A stretch of 64,000 nt of DNA from Pseudomonadota bacterium (GTDB lineage: Bacteria; Pseudomonadota; Gammaproteobacteria; Steroidobacterales; Woeseiaceae). Positions within the stretch are counted from its first letter, which is position 1. Each line of letters starts with the position of its first letter. Shown piece by piece: positions 40,841 through 49,678 of the stretch. The notes below the pieces were generated by a model. That model made no database searches, was not told where the DNA came from, and saw only the letters and a list, made by a program, of their open reading frames with translations. Both the position numbers and the translations under genes were made by a program. The stretch lies in the NCBI GenBank assembly GCA_022574185.1, contig JACZSM010000005.1:22341-86340 (forward strand). Direction: 5' to 3'.

Positions 40841-41752
40841 CTAAGTTTGCTTGGGGCCGATGTGCCGCTCGCCGCGTGCTGCAGCCAGTGCAACCTGTCG
40901 GCGGCGTTCTTCGAGGCCAGCGGCGCGATTTTCATCGAGTTCATCGATGCACTTCGGGCACGATACGCCTTCGCGATAGTCGGATGAGGCGACGTCGTCG
41001 CTGCTCAACGGGCGGCGACATGCATGGCACTGCACGTACCTGCCTTCGGCCAGGTCCCGGTCTACCGCAACGCGCGTATCGAAAACGAAGCACTCGCCGT
41101 CCCAGCAACTGTCTTCGGGTCGCATTTCCGCCAGGTAGTTCAGTACACCGCCTTGCAGGTGATACACGTTCTTGAATCCGAGTTCGAGCATCAACGCCGT
41201 CGCTTTCTCGCAGCGTATTCCGCCGGTGCAGAACATCGCCAGCGGTCGATCTTGCGACGACTCGGCAAGTTCTTCGGCGAACTCCTGGAACTGTCGAAAG
41301 TTGTCGGTCCCCGGATCGATCGCGCGTGGAAATGTGCCGACCTCAAACTCGTAGTGATTGCGAGTATCGACGACAAGCACGTTAGGGTCTTCGATTAACG
41401 CATTCCACTGATCGGGAGCCACATGAATTCCTGCCTGCTTGTGTGGCAAGATATCGGGCCGACCGAGCGTGACGATTTCTTTCTTGATGCGTACACGCAT
41501 GTGACGAAATGGCGCATCCGTGGACTCGGTCCAGCGACCATCAATCGGCATGTCCAGCGCCAGATTTGCCTCGATCCAGGCAATTACGGTCTTGATTGCC
41601 GCTTCACTTCCGGCAATCGTGCCATTAAAACCCTCTCCCGCAACGAGAATCGTGCCTAACAATTGCTGCTCGCTGCATAACGCCCGCAATGCATCACAAA
41701 AAGATTCTGGATCTGACAGATCCAGGAATCGGTAAAACGAGGCGACCTTCAT
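40841..41752 (-). CDS. trhO: tRNA uridine(34) hydroxylase TrhO (rhodanese-like, YceA)
   Basis: 303 aa. N-terminal acylphosphatase-like domain (VASFYRFLDLSDPESF), central rhodanese domain with active Cys in FCTGGIRCEKATALM, and a C-terminal Cys-rich segment (VQCHACRRPLSSDD ... CPKCIDE) that can bind zinc. Catalyses prephenate-independent hydroxylation of the wobble uridine to 5-hydroxyuridine by family analogy. Overlaps the plsB end by 4 bp, so co-transcribed with it. Confidence 0.92.
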   Translation of the reverse strand: MKVASFYRFLDLSDPESFCDALRALCSEQQLLGTILVAGEGFNGTIAGSEAAIKTVIAWIEANLALDMPIDGRWTESTDAPFRHMRVRIKKEIVTLGRPDILPHKQAGIHVAPDQWNALIEDPNVLVVDTRNHYEFEVGTFPRAIDPGTDNFRQFQEFAEELAESSQDRPLAMFCTGGIRCEKATALMLELGFKNVYHLQGGVLNYLAEMRPEDSCWDGECFVFDTRVAVDRDLAEGRYVQCHACRRPLSSDDVASSDYREGVSCPKCIDELDENRAAGLEERRRQVALAAARGERHIGPKQT

Positions 41753-44223
41753 ACGTCGATTTGGTCCTCGGGTATCGTCAATGACAAAATACTGTGCCGA
41801 ATCTCTTCGCCGAGAACGAGTCGTGCATCTATGCCAATGTCGACAACATCGTCACCAAACTCGAGCAGCCCATCGCCATTGCGGCGCAATACGTCCATAT
41901 CCTGCAGCTCGCGGATGAAGTTTTGAAACAGTGACTTATTGAAGAAGTCCGGCGAGTGCAGTCCGTAGATCATCGATAACCGCTCCGCGCTGATCTCACA
42001 CATGCGTTCCAAGCGTGTTCGTGACAGTGTGCCAGAGCCATGTTGCACGAGAATCGCAATGACCAGATAGAAGCGTTGCAGCATCGGTACCATCGCTTGT
42101 CCCAGCATCAGGAGCTGGTAGGCATTAGCCGAACCTGTAGGCGGACGAACCAGCAACTGTTTGCGTTCGCGAGTCAACAATTTCATGTCTACCAGCGTGT
42201 CGATCGCCCTGCTGGTGACGCCGTCAATTTCGTCATCTTCCCATCGCATGCGCAGCTCTCGGTGCATGAACGGGTAAATGAGACTGATCAGGCGCTGCAA
42301 CTCTGCAAGTTCAAGTTGTCGGCCCTGAATGAAACAGCATGCCACGGATGCCGGCACGGCCAGCAGGTGCAGGATATTGTTTCGAAAATAAGTCATAAGC
42401 ACCGCCGTGTGCTCCGCCATGTGAATGACGTCGCCCATTGGATGCGAAGTGCGGCTGATGACATTAAGCTTCTTACCATGCGCGATGATGTCTTCGGGAC
42501 TTAAGTCCGGAATCGTAACTGAGTCCGAGTAGTGGAAGCGTTTAAGCAGTTCGATGCTCAGCCGCAGCTGAGATACGAGTTCTTTATGGCCGATTTTTTG
42601 CTTCGGTGTCGCGAGCAGCACATAAGCGAGCAAGCTGATTGGTGTGACGGCCGCAGCCGAATTGATGGCACGCATGATGCTTTGGCCGAGATCATCAATG
42701 ACATTGTTGAGCCAGGGTGGCCGTTCGCCGTTACCGTTCGTCATATCGCGCCAATCCGGATTAGCCGAGTCGAGCAACGGTTCAAGTTCGATTGGCTCAG
42801 CAATATTGACGTATACGCTGCCGAAATTCTCGCGCAGCGACTTTATTGAGCGAATCAGACCAAAAAGCGACTCGGACTGCTTTTCGCCGCCACCGAGTTC
42901 ATTGATGAACGAATCGCCTTCGATCAGTTTTTCGTATCCCAGGTAGATAGGAACAAAAACCACGGGCCGCTTCGGGTCCTTGATATACGAATTCACGGTC
43001 ATCGCGAGCATGCCGCTTTTCGGAGCCAGCAGGCGTCCGGTGCGGCTACGGCCGCCCTCGACAAAATATTCGATGGAGTGTCCACGCACGAGGATCAGGT
43101 GCAGATAAGCATCGAAAACCGCTGCATAGACACGATTGCCACGAAAGCTGCGACGCAGGAAAAATGCGCCACCGCGCCGCAAGATGGGGCCGATGATGGG
43201 CATGTTGAGATTGATACCGGCGGCGATATGCGGCTGTTGCAGTCGCTCTTCGTACACGATATAGGCAAGTAGCAAGTAGTCAAAGTGACTGCGATGGCAC
43301 GGCACATAGATGACTTCTTTATCTTTTGCGACGTCGTGTATTCGTTCGATGTGGCTGAGCTCGATACCATCGTAAATGCGATTCCACAGCCATTTCAGAA
43401 ATCGCCGGATGATCCGGATTGTCGGGTAAGAGATATCAGCCGCAATCTCTAATGCGTACCTGCGCGCGTTGGCCCTGGATACTTCCTGTTTGGCCGGATC
43501 GTCGCCGGCTTCGGCCTCGATCGCCCGTTTGACTCCGGGCGCCCGCAATACCTGATCAACGAGCGTGCGCCGGTGCGAAAGATCCGGTCCCACCGTGGCG
43601 CTGCGCCCCTGTCGAAAATGGACGCGCAGGATACGGAATACCTTGCGAAACGCGATCGGCGATTCGAGGCCTTCGGCAATGATCGAACTCAGGGGCAATG
43701 CCTTGCTGAATCGCAAAAGTGCGTCGCGTCCGTGCAATACAGTCGCGAAAAATTTGCGCGTGCGGCCGACAACATCCCAGTTCTCGGACAGCAGCAACTT
43801 GAGAAATGACCCCTCTTTATCCGGTGATCGGCCCCAGTAGATCGCGACCGGAATCAGCAGCAGTTCTTCGCCATCGCCTTTGGCGGCATCCACAAGAGAT
43901 CGCAGTCGGCGCGAACCTGCTGTTGAACGACGACGAAAGAAGAACCCGTGACTGGGTCGCAATACGGCGAAGCGCCGGGAAAACCTCGCGCCACAGAATT
44001 CGAATGGTTCTGTTGGTGACGGCAACCCATGGATAGCGCACGCACGCTCGAGTGCCAGCAGGTCGGCCAGGCCACCGCTCTCGAGCACATAACAGACAAC
44101 CGCCCTGCTGTCTGTGATCAGGTCCGCCGGCGATTCCGGCATGATCGCCGGCCTGGCCCACGCCGAGAACAATTTCCCGGCCAGCCAATAGAGCGGCTTA
44201 AAAAGGAATCCGGCAAGGTTCAT
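41749..44223 (-). CDS. plsB: Glycerol-3-phosphate 1-O-acyltransferase PlsB
   Basis: 824 aa, normal size for PlsB. Catalytic HX4D motif in CHRSHFDYLLLAYIVY, then GAFFLRRSFRGNRVYAAVF and VEGGRSRTGRLLAPKSGML, all diagnostic. Inner-membrane enzyme that starts phospholipid synthesis by acylating glycerol-3-phosphate at position 1. The long helical N- and C-terminal regions are present. trhO follows with a 4-bp overlap. Confidence 0.96.
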   Translation of the reverse strand: MNLAGFLFKPLYWLAGKLFSAWARPAIMPESPADLITDSRAVVCYVLESGGLADLLALERACAIHGLPSPTEPFEFCGARFSRRFAVLRPSHGFFFRRRSTAGSRRLRSLVDAAKGDGEELLLIPVAIYWGRSPDKEGSFLKLLLSENWDVVGRTRKFFATVLHGRDALLRFSKALPLSSIIAEGLESPIAFRKVFRILRVHFRQGRSATVGPDLSHRRTLVDQVLRAPGVKRAIEAEAGDDPAKQEVSRANARRYALEIAADISYPTIRIIRRFLKWLWNRIYDGIELSHIERIHDVAKDKEVIYVPCHRSHFDYLLLAYIVYEERLQQPHIAAGINLNMPIIGPILRRGGAFFLRRSFRGNRVYAAVFDAYLHLILVRGHSIEYFVEGGRSRTGRLLAPKSGMLAMTVNSYIKDPKRPVVFVPIYLGYEKLIEGDSFINELGGGEKQSESLFGLIRSIKSLRENFGSVYVNIAEPIELEPLLDSANPDWRDMTNGNGERPPWLNNVIDDLGQSIMRAINSAAAVTPISLLAYVLLATPKQKIGHKELVSQLRLSIELLKRFHYSDSVTIPDLSPEDIIAHGKKLNVISRTSHPMGDVIHMAEHTAVLMTYFRNNILHLLAVPASVACCFIQGRQLELAELQRLISLIYPFMHRELRMRWEDDEIDGVTSRAIDTLVDMKLLTRERKQLLVRPPTGSANAYQLLMLGQAMVPMLQRFYLVIAILVQHGSGTLSRTRLERMCEISAERLSMIYGLHSPDFFNKSLFQNFIRELQDMDVLRRNGDGLLEFGDDVVDIGIDARLVLGEEIRHSILSLTIPEDQIDV

Positions 44224-44339
44224 GGAGAATCAGTCTACCGAAAAGACGGCACCGGCAGACTGTTGACCTTTCGTTTAGAAGCGTCTATGCACCCTGGTGA
44301 CACTGGCATGAGTACCCCGGGATCGCAGCCAAACCGCCT

Positions 44340-44591
44340 CTAGTTGCCTGTTGCCTCTTCGATGGCTGCGTCGATATCTTCTTTGGCTTCCATCAACACC
44401 TCTTCGACATCTTTGGCTGCATCCAGTGTGTCGTGAATCGCGTCAGACAGGCTCTCAGACCCCTCTTCCACGCCATCCATCACCACCTCTTCAACTGCCT
44501 CCATGGCGTCATCGATTGCTTCGACCACGTCATCAGATGACCCGCCACAGCCGACGAACGCGAATACCACCAACACCAGTAGATATCTCAT
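44340..44591 (-). CDS. Very acidic small lipoprotein
   Basis: 83 aa. Signal peptide with lipobox FVGC (Cys15), then a Gly/Ser linker and an almost continuous acidic amphipathic helix (DDVVEAIDDAMEAVEEVVMD and similar). Probably anchored to a membrane on the periplasmic side. No family recognised. A good ribosome-binding site (gaggag) precedes the ATG; the esterase gene ends 10 bp upstream, so it may be part of the 44340-46813 string. Confidence 0.65.
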   Translation of the reverse strand: MRYLLVLVVFAFVGCGGSSDDVVEAIDDAMEAVEEVVMDGVEEGSESLSDAIHDTLDAAKDVEEVLMEAKEDIDAAIEEATGN

Positions 44592-44601
44592 GATGTACTC
44601 C

Positions 44602-45117
44602 TCATTTTGATTTTTCTGACACGGAGAATTTTTCTATGAAGCGGGAGAGATAATAGTTGATCTCGTCGATATTTGCGCTTAAACGGTGGTCACCGTCAAG
44701 AATGTGCAGCTCCGCTTTGCACAGTGCCGCAAAACGTATGCTGTTTTCGACCGGCACCACGTCATCTCGCCAGCCGTGCACAATGCATATTGGCACCTGC
44801 GGCGGGTCTGGCGTCAATTCCTCGTAGCCTTGCATGTAATAGGCAGGAGCCAGGACGAACAGGCCGACAACATTGAGCTCCGCGGCCGCGGCCGTCGCTA
44901 CGTGGCCGCCCATGCTCGACCCGACGAGGATCAGCGATTCATTCCTGTCGCGGCACTCGGCGACTAATTTCTGCACGCGTTCGGCGGGGTCCGCAATCCC
45001 CTGATAGTCGATGCTGTCAGCGTGGCAGCCCAGCTTTTTGGCAGTTGCCGCCATCGCACGAATCTTCGTGCCCCAGGGCCCGCTCTCCTGCCCGTGTGAA
45101 AAAATGACCGTGGTCAT
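44602..45117 (-). CDS. Alpha/beta-hydrolase (small esterase-like)
   Basis: 171 aa. N-terminal FSHGQESGPWGTK (oxyanion region), nucleophile elbow VGSSMGGHVA (G-x-S-x-G with Ser as nucleophile), VHGWRDDVVP (catalytic Asp) and DGDHRLS (catalytic His). Complete catalytic triad in a short fold of the YqiA/RsbQ-like type. Substrate unknown. Overlaps the upstream DsbA-like gene by 4 bp. Confidence 0.85.
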   Translation of the reverse strand: MTTVIFSHGQESGPWGTKIRAMAATAKKLGCHADSIDYQGIADPAERVQKLVAECRDRNESLILVGSSMGGHVATAAAAELNVVGLFVLAPAYYMQGYEELTPDPPQVPICIVHGWRDDVVPVENSIRFAALCKAELHILDGDHRLSANIDEINYYLSRFIEKFSVSEKSK

Positions 45118-46451
45118 ACGAGAATTCCGTCTCCCGAGTCACAAAGCTCCTCAATATGACGAACCAGCAACCAGCTCCTGTCCTGACCCCAGAACACGGC
45201 GTCACCGAGGCGCATCGTTGGTACTCCCCAGCAACCCGATGCCATCATCGCCTCGCGATTTTCCTCCGCGATCTCACGCCAGGCTTCGTCCTGCATTGCC
45301 ATTTTGACGTCTGGCCAAAACAATCCTGTGCGCGCCGTTACCTTGCGCATGCCCTTGTCGGTTGCAACATCGATGCCGCGTGCCCAGATCGCCTCTCCCG
45401 CATGGATGAGAAAATCACGCTCGCGTTTTTCACCCAACGCATAACGAAATGCAGCCATGCATCGTTCGGTGCCACGGCCAATCGGATCTGCGAATTTGCC
45501 GAAAGGAATATCCAGTCGCCGCGCTTCGCGTGTCGCGTCTGTCGCGATATAGATAAGTTTTGACTTCGGAACTTGCATGCCGCGCATGACCATTGGCAGA
45601 ACAGGCCGAATCTTAAGCTCAAGACCAAATGCATCAGCGATGTCGTAGACGCGACCAAGTGACAGGTACGAGTATGGGCTGCGAAAGGAATAGAAGTATT
45701 CCAGTGGCGGCAGCTCTTTGGCGCTGCTTGGCGGTGTGATGGGCAGGGCCACCTGCATGGCTTGTCGAATTGACGCAAGCCGAGGGTTTACCGAACTTTC
45801 ACGTCGCGCGCCGAGCATATCAAGACGTTTAATCAAATAGTGCAGGCGGTCCACTCCCCAATACCATTCGCCCGCATAATGTATCGTGGCGCTATTGTAA
45901 TGACCGAGTTGCCCAAGCAGCTTCTGACTCTTCTCCAGTATTACCTCCCCACGACCCGTCAGGTTGGCACCACTAACACGCCGTGCAACACCCTCGGAAT
46001 CGCCGCGCCAGTATAAACCGATTGCCTCAAGCAGCTCGTCGCTGAAATTCGCCCTGCCCTCGCTTTCGGCCAATACGTCAATCAGCGTCCGTCGATGTTC
46101 GACCGGAGGCGCACGTCCTTTGTCGAGAAACGGCACGCCGAGTTCACGTGCGAGGCGCTCACAGTCTCGCTCGGCATAGATCGCGAGCATGTCAGCGTGT
46201 GGTCGAAATTCATCGCCCAGCGCCTGTGTCAGGTGCAATTGCAACTCTATCTCGTAGCAAGCGCAGAGATCGGGAAGGAATTGGCTCAGAAGGTAGGAAT
46301 ACGGGTCATCAAGCTCAAGAAACACCGATACAAGGTGCGGCCGGCCCAGCAGGCGTCGGCGTCGCTCGGTGATCCAGCGCCTGGTCGCGAATACTCGCGG
46401 ACTTAACAGCGTGTTAATGAGTCGCGATCGCAATTTGCGCCTGGCGATCAC
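45114..46451 (-). CDS. Tandem DsbA/HCCA-isomerase-like thioredoxin-fold protein
   Basis: 445 aa with two related halves. About residues 35-220: VSVFLELDDPYSYLLSQFLP. About 245-440: LEYFYSFRSPYSYLSLGRVY ... WGVPTMRLGDAVFWGQDR, the 2-hydroxychromene-2-carboxylate isomerase/DsbA pattern. Neither half has a CxxC at the helix start (DPYS and SPYS instead), so it is a glutathione-S-transferase kappa/isomerase-like enzyme rather than a disulfide oxidase. No signal peptide. Overlaps both neighbours by 4 bp, so one operon with the esterase and the alkyltransferase-like protein. Confidence 0.8.
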   Translation of the reverse strand: MIARRKLRSRLINTLLSPRVFATRRWITERRRRLLGRPHLVSVFLELDDPYSYLLSQFLPDLCACYEIELQLHLTQALGDEFRPHADMLAIYAERDCERLARELGVPFLDKGRAPPVEHRRTLIDVLAESEGRANFSDELLEAIGLYWRGDSEGVARRVSGANLTGRGEVILEKSQKLLGQLGHYNSATIHYAGEWYWGVDRLHYLIKRLDMLGARRESSVNPRLASIRQAMQVALPITPPSSAKELPPLEYFYSFRSPYSYLSLGRVYDIADAFGLELKIRPVLPMVMRGMQVPKSKLIYIATDATREARRLDIPFGKFADPIGRGTERCMAAFRYALGEKRERDFLIHAGEAIWARGIDVATDKGMRKVTARTGLFWPDVKMAMQDEAWREIAEENREAMMASGCWGVPTMRLGDAVFWGQDRSWLLVRHIEELCDSGDGILV

Positions 46452-46813
46452 TGCTCATCCCAGGCCGAGGACGGTTTCCACAACAACTCGTCCAGATCAG
46501 GCTGCCAACGGAACTTTTGCATGTCGACTCGACCCGAGATGACGGCAACGTTTTCCATCAACAGTCGTTGGCTTTGCTCTTCAAACTGGGCACTACCCTT
46601 GTCGAACGCAATTCTGCCCGACGTTTGTATGACGCGATGCCACGGCACTTCGTGCGTATCGGACAGGTGTCTGAGCGCATAGCCAACTTGCCGTGCACCG
46701 TGGGGTATGCCAGAGATTTCCGCAATTTGACCATAACTTGCAACACTGCCCTGTGGAATGTCACATATCGTGTCCCAGATGCGGCGTATTCGAGCCTGTC
46801 TGTCGGTTGTCAC
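46448..46813 (-). CDS. Alkyltransferase-like (ATL) DNA-repair protein
   Basis: 121 aa from GTG. MGMT C-terminal domain: IPQGSVASYGQIAEISG, ARQVGYALRHL (helix-turn-helix with the Arg finger) and PWHRVIQTSGRIA. The alkyl-accepting Cys of the PCHRV motif is Trp here, the hallmark of ATL proteins. These bind O6-alkylguanine without removing it and flag the lesion for nucleotide excision repair. Upstream of and overlapping the DsbA-like gene by 4 bp. Confidence 0.88.
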   Translation of the reverse strand: MTTDRQARIRRIWDTICDIPQGSVASYGQIAEISGIPHGARQVGYALRHLSDTHEVPWHRVIQTSGRIAFDKGSAQFEEQSQRLLMENVAVISGRVDMQKFRWQPDLDELLWKPSSAWDEQ

Positions 46814-46828
46814 GAATTGTCCCCCGCC

Positions 46829-48238
46829 TCAGCCAAGACCGAGCCGTAGCTGGATTTCACGCTTCGCGTCACGCAACACCGTGTCGCGGTCCAGGCTATC
46901 GAGAATTTGCTTGACGACATGTTTTGGTCCGCCCTCGCCCCATGACTTGCCTTCGCCCAGGTACTCAGCCGCGACCCGGCCGACAACGTAAGTGCTGTAA
47001 TAAGCGATCGCGCCCTGGGCGCCGGCAGTCACTATAGTCGAGAGCCCGCCCGTGCCTACCTTTAGTGCGCTTGACACGAGATGCAGAGCCCAGACTGTTC
47101 CCATCAGCGCCGCAGACTCAGCCATGATGACTTTGACGAGAGAGCCCGCCTCTTTCTGGCTCAGTGGTAGATCATAGACACGTGACAGGTGCGCAACCAT
47201 GCCGACATCAATAATTGCTGCAGCGAACAGGTCAGCTACTGGAATCGGATTGAATGCGACAGCGATTCCCTTCGCTACGCAATAGGTTCGAACCATTCGG
47301 TCGCCAAGCTCGCGACGTGCCGCGAGTATGCGGCGCCCGACCTGGTCGCTGAGATCGGATGCGAACAGGCTCGCATTGAGTGCCAACAGCGTCTTGCCCT
47401 CAGCATCGAGGATATCCCACAACTTGAGTCGCAATGCCTCGACATCCGGTTCCCGATCGCGCGAGCTTGTGGACTCATTGCCATCTGCGTCGACTTCGAC
47501 AACCGTTTGTGGTCGCGGTTGAGCCGCAACGGCCAGAACGTGTTCTGCATCGACGAGCCCGTCGGTCTTGTCGCGCACCGATTGCAACAGCGCATCCAGT
47601 TCGTCTGACGTAAACAGGTCGCTTTTGTTCAGCACGACCAGCACCGGGCGGCCCTGTGCCAACAGTGTTTTCAAGGCATGCTGTTCAGTATTCGTGATAT
47701 CGCCATCGAGTACGAAGATCACGAGATCCGATCGCCCGGCGACTTCCCTGGCCATTGCCTCGCGTTTCTCGCCACCGGCCTCGTCAAGGCCTGGTGTATC
47801 GATCAGGAAAACACCACCCGCTTCAACTTCATGCCACGGTTGCATCGACGAATGACGAGTTTCGCCGTGCAACGGACTGACGGAGAATGCGTCCTGACCA
47901 ATCAAAGCGTTTAATAACGACGACTTACCGGTGCTGACTCGACCGAATACGGCCAGGTGCAAGTGACCGTGCTCAAGTTTGTCGAGCATCGACTCGACGG
48001 CATCGTAGTCATTCGACAAAGCATCGCGCACACCGGAAGGCAGGCGCGTATCACTGATCAGCTCGCGTAAACTCTCGCGAGCGAGTGTCAGGTGCTCTGA
48101 GCCGTCGTCGCTACTGGTTTCAGTCTTGGTGCGGTTTGTCTTCCACGGCCATCTTGGCAACGCGGCGAACGCCCGCTTCAATATGTTCACTGATGCCTTC
48201 CTCGAATTCTTGTACGGCTTTGTCGGGTACCAGTTCAC
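46829..48238 (-). CDS. Era/dynamin-like GTPase with DUF697-type C-terminus (I)
   Basis: 469 aa from a GTG at 48238; this start overlaps the upstream GTPase gene by 119 bp, and in-frame GTG/TTG codons slightly downstream are alternatives. P-loop GRVSTGKSSLLNAL, G3 DTPGLDEAGG, G4 NKSD. The C-terminal half has hydrophobic helices (IPVADLFAAAIIDVGMVAHL ... SGGLSTIV) of the DUF697 type. Probably a peripheral or inserted membrane GTPase. Immediately follows a related but distinct GTPase in the same orientation. Confidence 0.85.
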   Translation of the reverse strand: MNWYPTKPYKNSRKASVNILKRAFAALPRWPWKTNRTKTETSSDDGSEHLTLARESLRELISDTRLPSGVRDALSNDYDAVESMLDKLEHGHLHLAVFGRVSTGKSSLLNALIGQDAFSVSPLHGETRHSSMQPWHEVEAGGVFLIDTPGLDEAGGEKREAMAREVAGRSDLVIFVLDGDITNTEQHALKTLLAQGRPVLVVLNKSDLFTSDELDALLQSVRDKTDGLVDAEHVLAVAAQPRPQTVVEVDADGNESTSSRDREPDVEALRLKLWDILDAEGKTLLALNASLFASDLSDQVGRRILAARRELGDRMVRTYCVAKGIAVAFNPIPVADLFAAAIIDVGMVAHLSRVYDLPLSQKEAGSLVKVIMAESAALMGTVWALHLVSSALKVGTGGLSTIVTAGAQGAIAYYSTYVVGRVAAEYLGEGKSWGEGGPKHVVKQILDSLDRDTVLRDAKREIQLRLGLG

Positions 48239-49619
48239 CGTGCTTGTCTAATGTCAGCACCAGGCTCCGTCCCAGCGCATCAAAGATCAAACCATACGCG
48301 ACCGCATGCACGAGTCCGCCGGCTACCGTACCAATCCCCGGAAACGCTTTAAGGCCGTTGCCTGCGACTGCGAGCGACAGTGGCAGCGCGCGCCCGACGC
48401 GACTTTGACTCAGGGTCAGAAACTCTTCGATATCAAGATCGCGTGGTGCCGCACCGTACAGCTTGCAGATTTCCCGCGTCATGACTGTCCCAATGTATCC
48501 CTGCACGAGCACATCGGTGCCCGGGCTCACTGAAGCGAGCGCGCCAAGCACGGCTTTGCGCGTTGCGTTGCGAATAAGTTGTTCCGCTCGCTGCCCCCGG
48601 TACTGCTTTTCCGCGTCCGCCAGTTTGTCGGCAGCGAGGCGGAAGACGGCACGATCGCGCTTTTCATCAATCGAGTCGGCGTCGCCCGCGAGCAAGTGGT
48701 TGACTGCGACAACCAGAACGCCAATGTCGGCGGGTCGCTGCCGTCTGACAACATCTTCAGATCCGTCCGAGCTACGTTCGATGACGTCAACTTTGCCACC
48801 GGCCGATACCGCAACGACCCGGTCCCGCCCAATCGAACTACCAAGGTCGTCCAGATGTTCAAGTAGTCGCTGCATCACTGCCGCCTGTTCCTCGTGATCT
48901 AATCGATCAGACTTGTTCAGCACCAGTACCAGTGGCTTTTCCAGTGCGAGTAAGCGCTTGATATCATTTTTCTCGGCGCGCGCCAGATCACCATCGCAAA
49001 CAAACAGGACGACATGCGCACGTTGCGCTTCCTCAATCGCAATTTCGTCGAGCCCCTGCTCATGCCCGCCAGTTCCCGGCACGTCCGTCAACAGTATTTC
49101 GTTGCCATTGTCATTGTGCCAGCGAAAGTGTCGCGTAGCCGTCGTCGAACCACCGACAACATCGACTATGACATCCGCATCGGGGACCAGCGCCTTGATC
49201 AGCGAACTCTTGCCGGTACTTATCTCGCCAAAAAAACACAGGTGGATCGCGCCAGCCTTCTGTCGAGATGCGAGCTCGCTGAGTTCTTCCCGAGCCGCGT
49301 CAACTGCAACTCCTGCAGCCTCGGCCTCGCGCAAACGACGTTCGATTTCGTCCTGCGACAATTTGCTTGAAGCCGCTTTCTTTTTGGCAGGCGATATCTT
49401 GCGACGAATGACGAGTCGCCAGATCAACCAGAAAGCCAAGGCAATCAACGCAATCATCACGGCCGTATAGCCATAGAGGAGCGCGGGTGGCCCTTGTATA
49501 AGTCGGTCCCAGACGTTCAGAACCGACTCGGTAAGGAACACCAATGCGCCGATTGCGATAATGAAGACCAGCAGAATCAGCAGTGCGATCGCGCTGCGTA
49601 TAAATCGATCGAGTTTCAT
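48120..49619 (-). CDS. Membrane GTPase with DUF697-type C-terminus (II)
   Basis: 499 aa. Two N-terminal transmembrane helices (about residues 10-31 and 45-67) followed by a basic stretch, then the GTPase domain: P-loop FGEISTGKSSLIKAL, G3 DVPGTGG, G4 NKSD (VLNKSDRLDH). The C-terminal part (SPGTDVLVQGYIGTVMTREI ... GTVAGGLVHAVAYG) matches that of the next gene. The two therefore look like ancient paralogues working as a pair, the first anchored in the membrane. Function unknown; a role in membrane remodelling is a guess from their dynamin/YcjX-like layout. Confidence 0.85.
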   Translation of the reverse strand: MKLDRFIRSAIALLILLVFIIAIGALVFLTESVLNVWDRLIQGPPALLYGYTAVMIALIALAFWLIWRLVIRRKISPAKKKAASSKLSQDEIERRLREAEAAGVAVDAAREELSELASRQKAGAIHLCFFGEISTGKSSLIKALVPDADVIVDVVGGSTTATRHFRWHNDNGNEILLTDVPGTGGHEQGLDEIAIEEAQRAHVVLFVCDGDLARAEKNDIKRLLALEKPLVLVLNKSDRLDHEEQAAVMQRLLEHLDDLGSSIGRDRVVAVSAGGKVDVIERSSDGSEDVVRRQRPADIGVLVVAVNHLLAGDADSIDEKRDRAVFRLAADKLADAEKQYRGQRAEQLIRNATRKAVLGALASVSPGTDVLVQGYIGTVMTREICKLYGAAPRDLDIEEFLTLSQSRVGRALPLSLAVAGNGLKAFPGIGTVAGGLVHAVAYGLIFDALGRSLVLTLDKHGELVPDKAVQEFEEGISEHIEAGVRRVAKMAVEDKPHQD

Positions 49620-49678
49620 GGCTCTGCAGTATGCCTGTAGATCGGGTGTTTCTCCGCGTCATCGCCCGCTTCGGGCTC

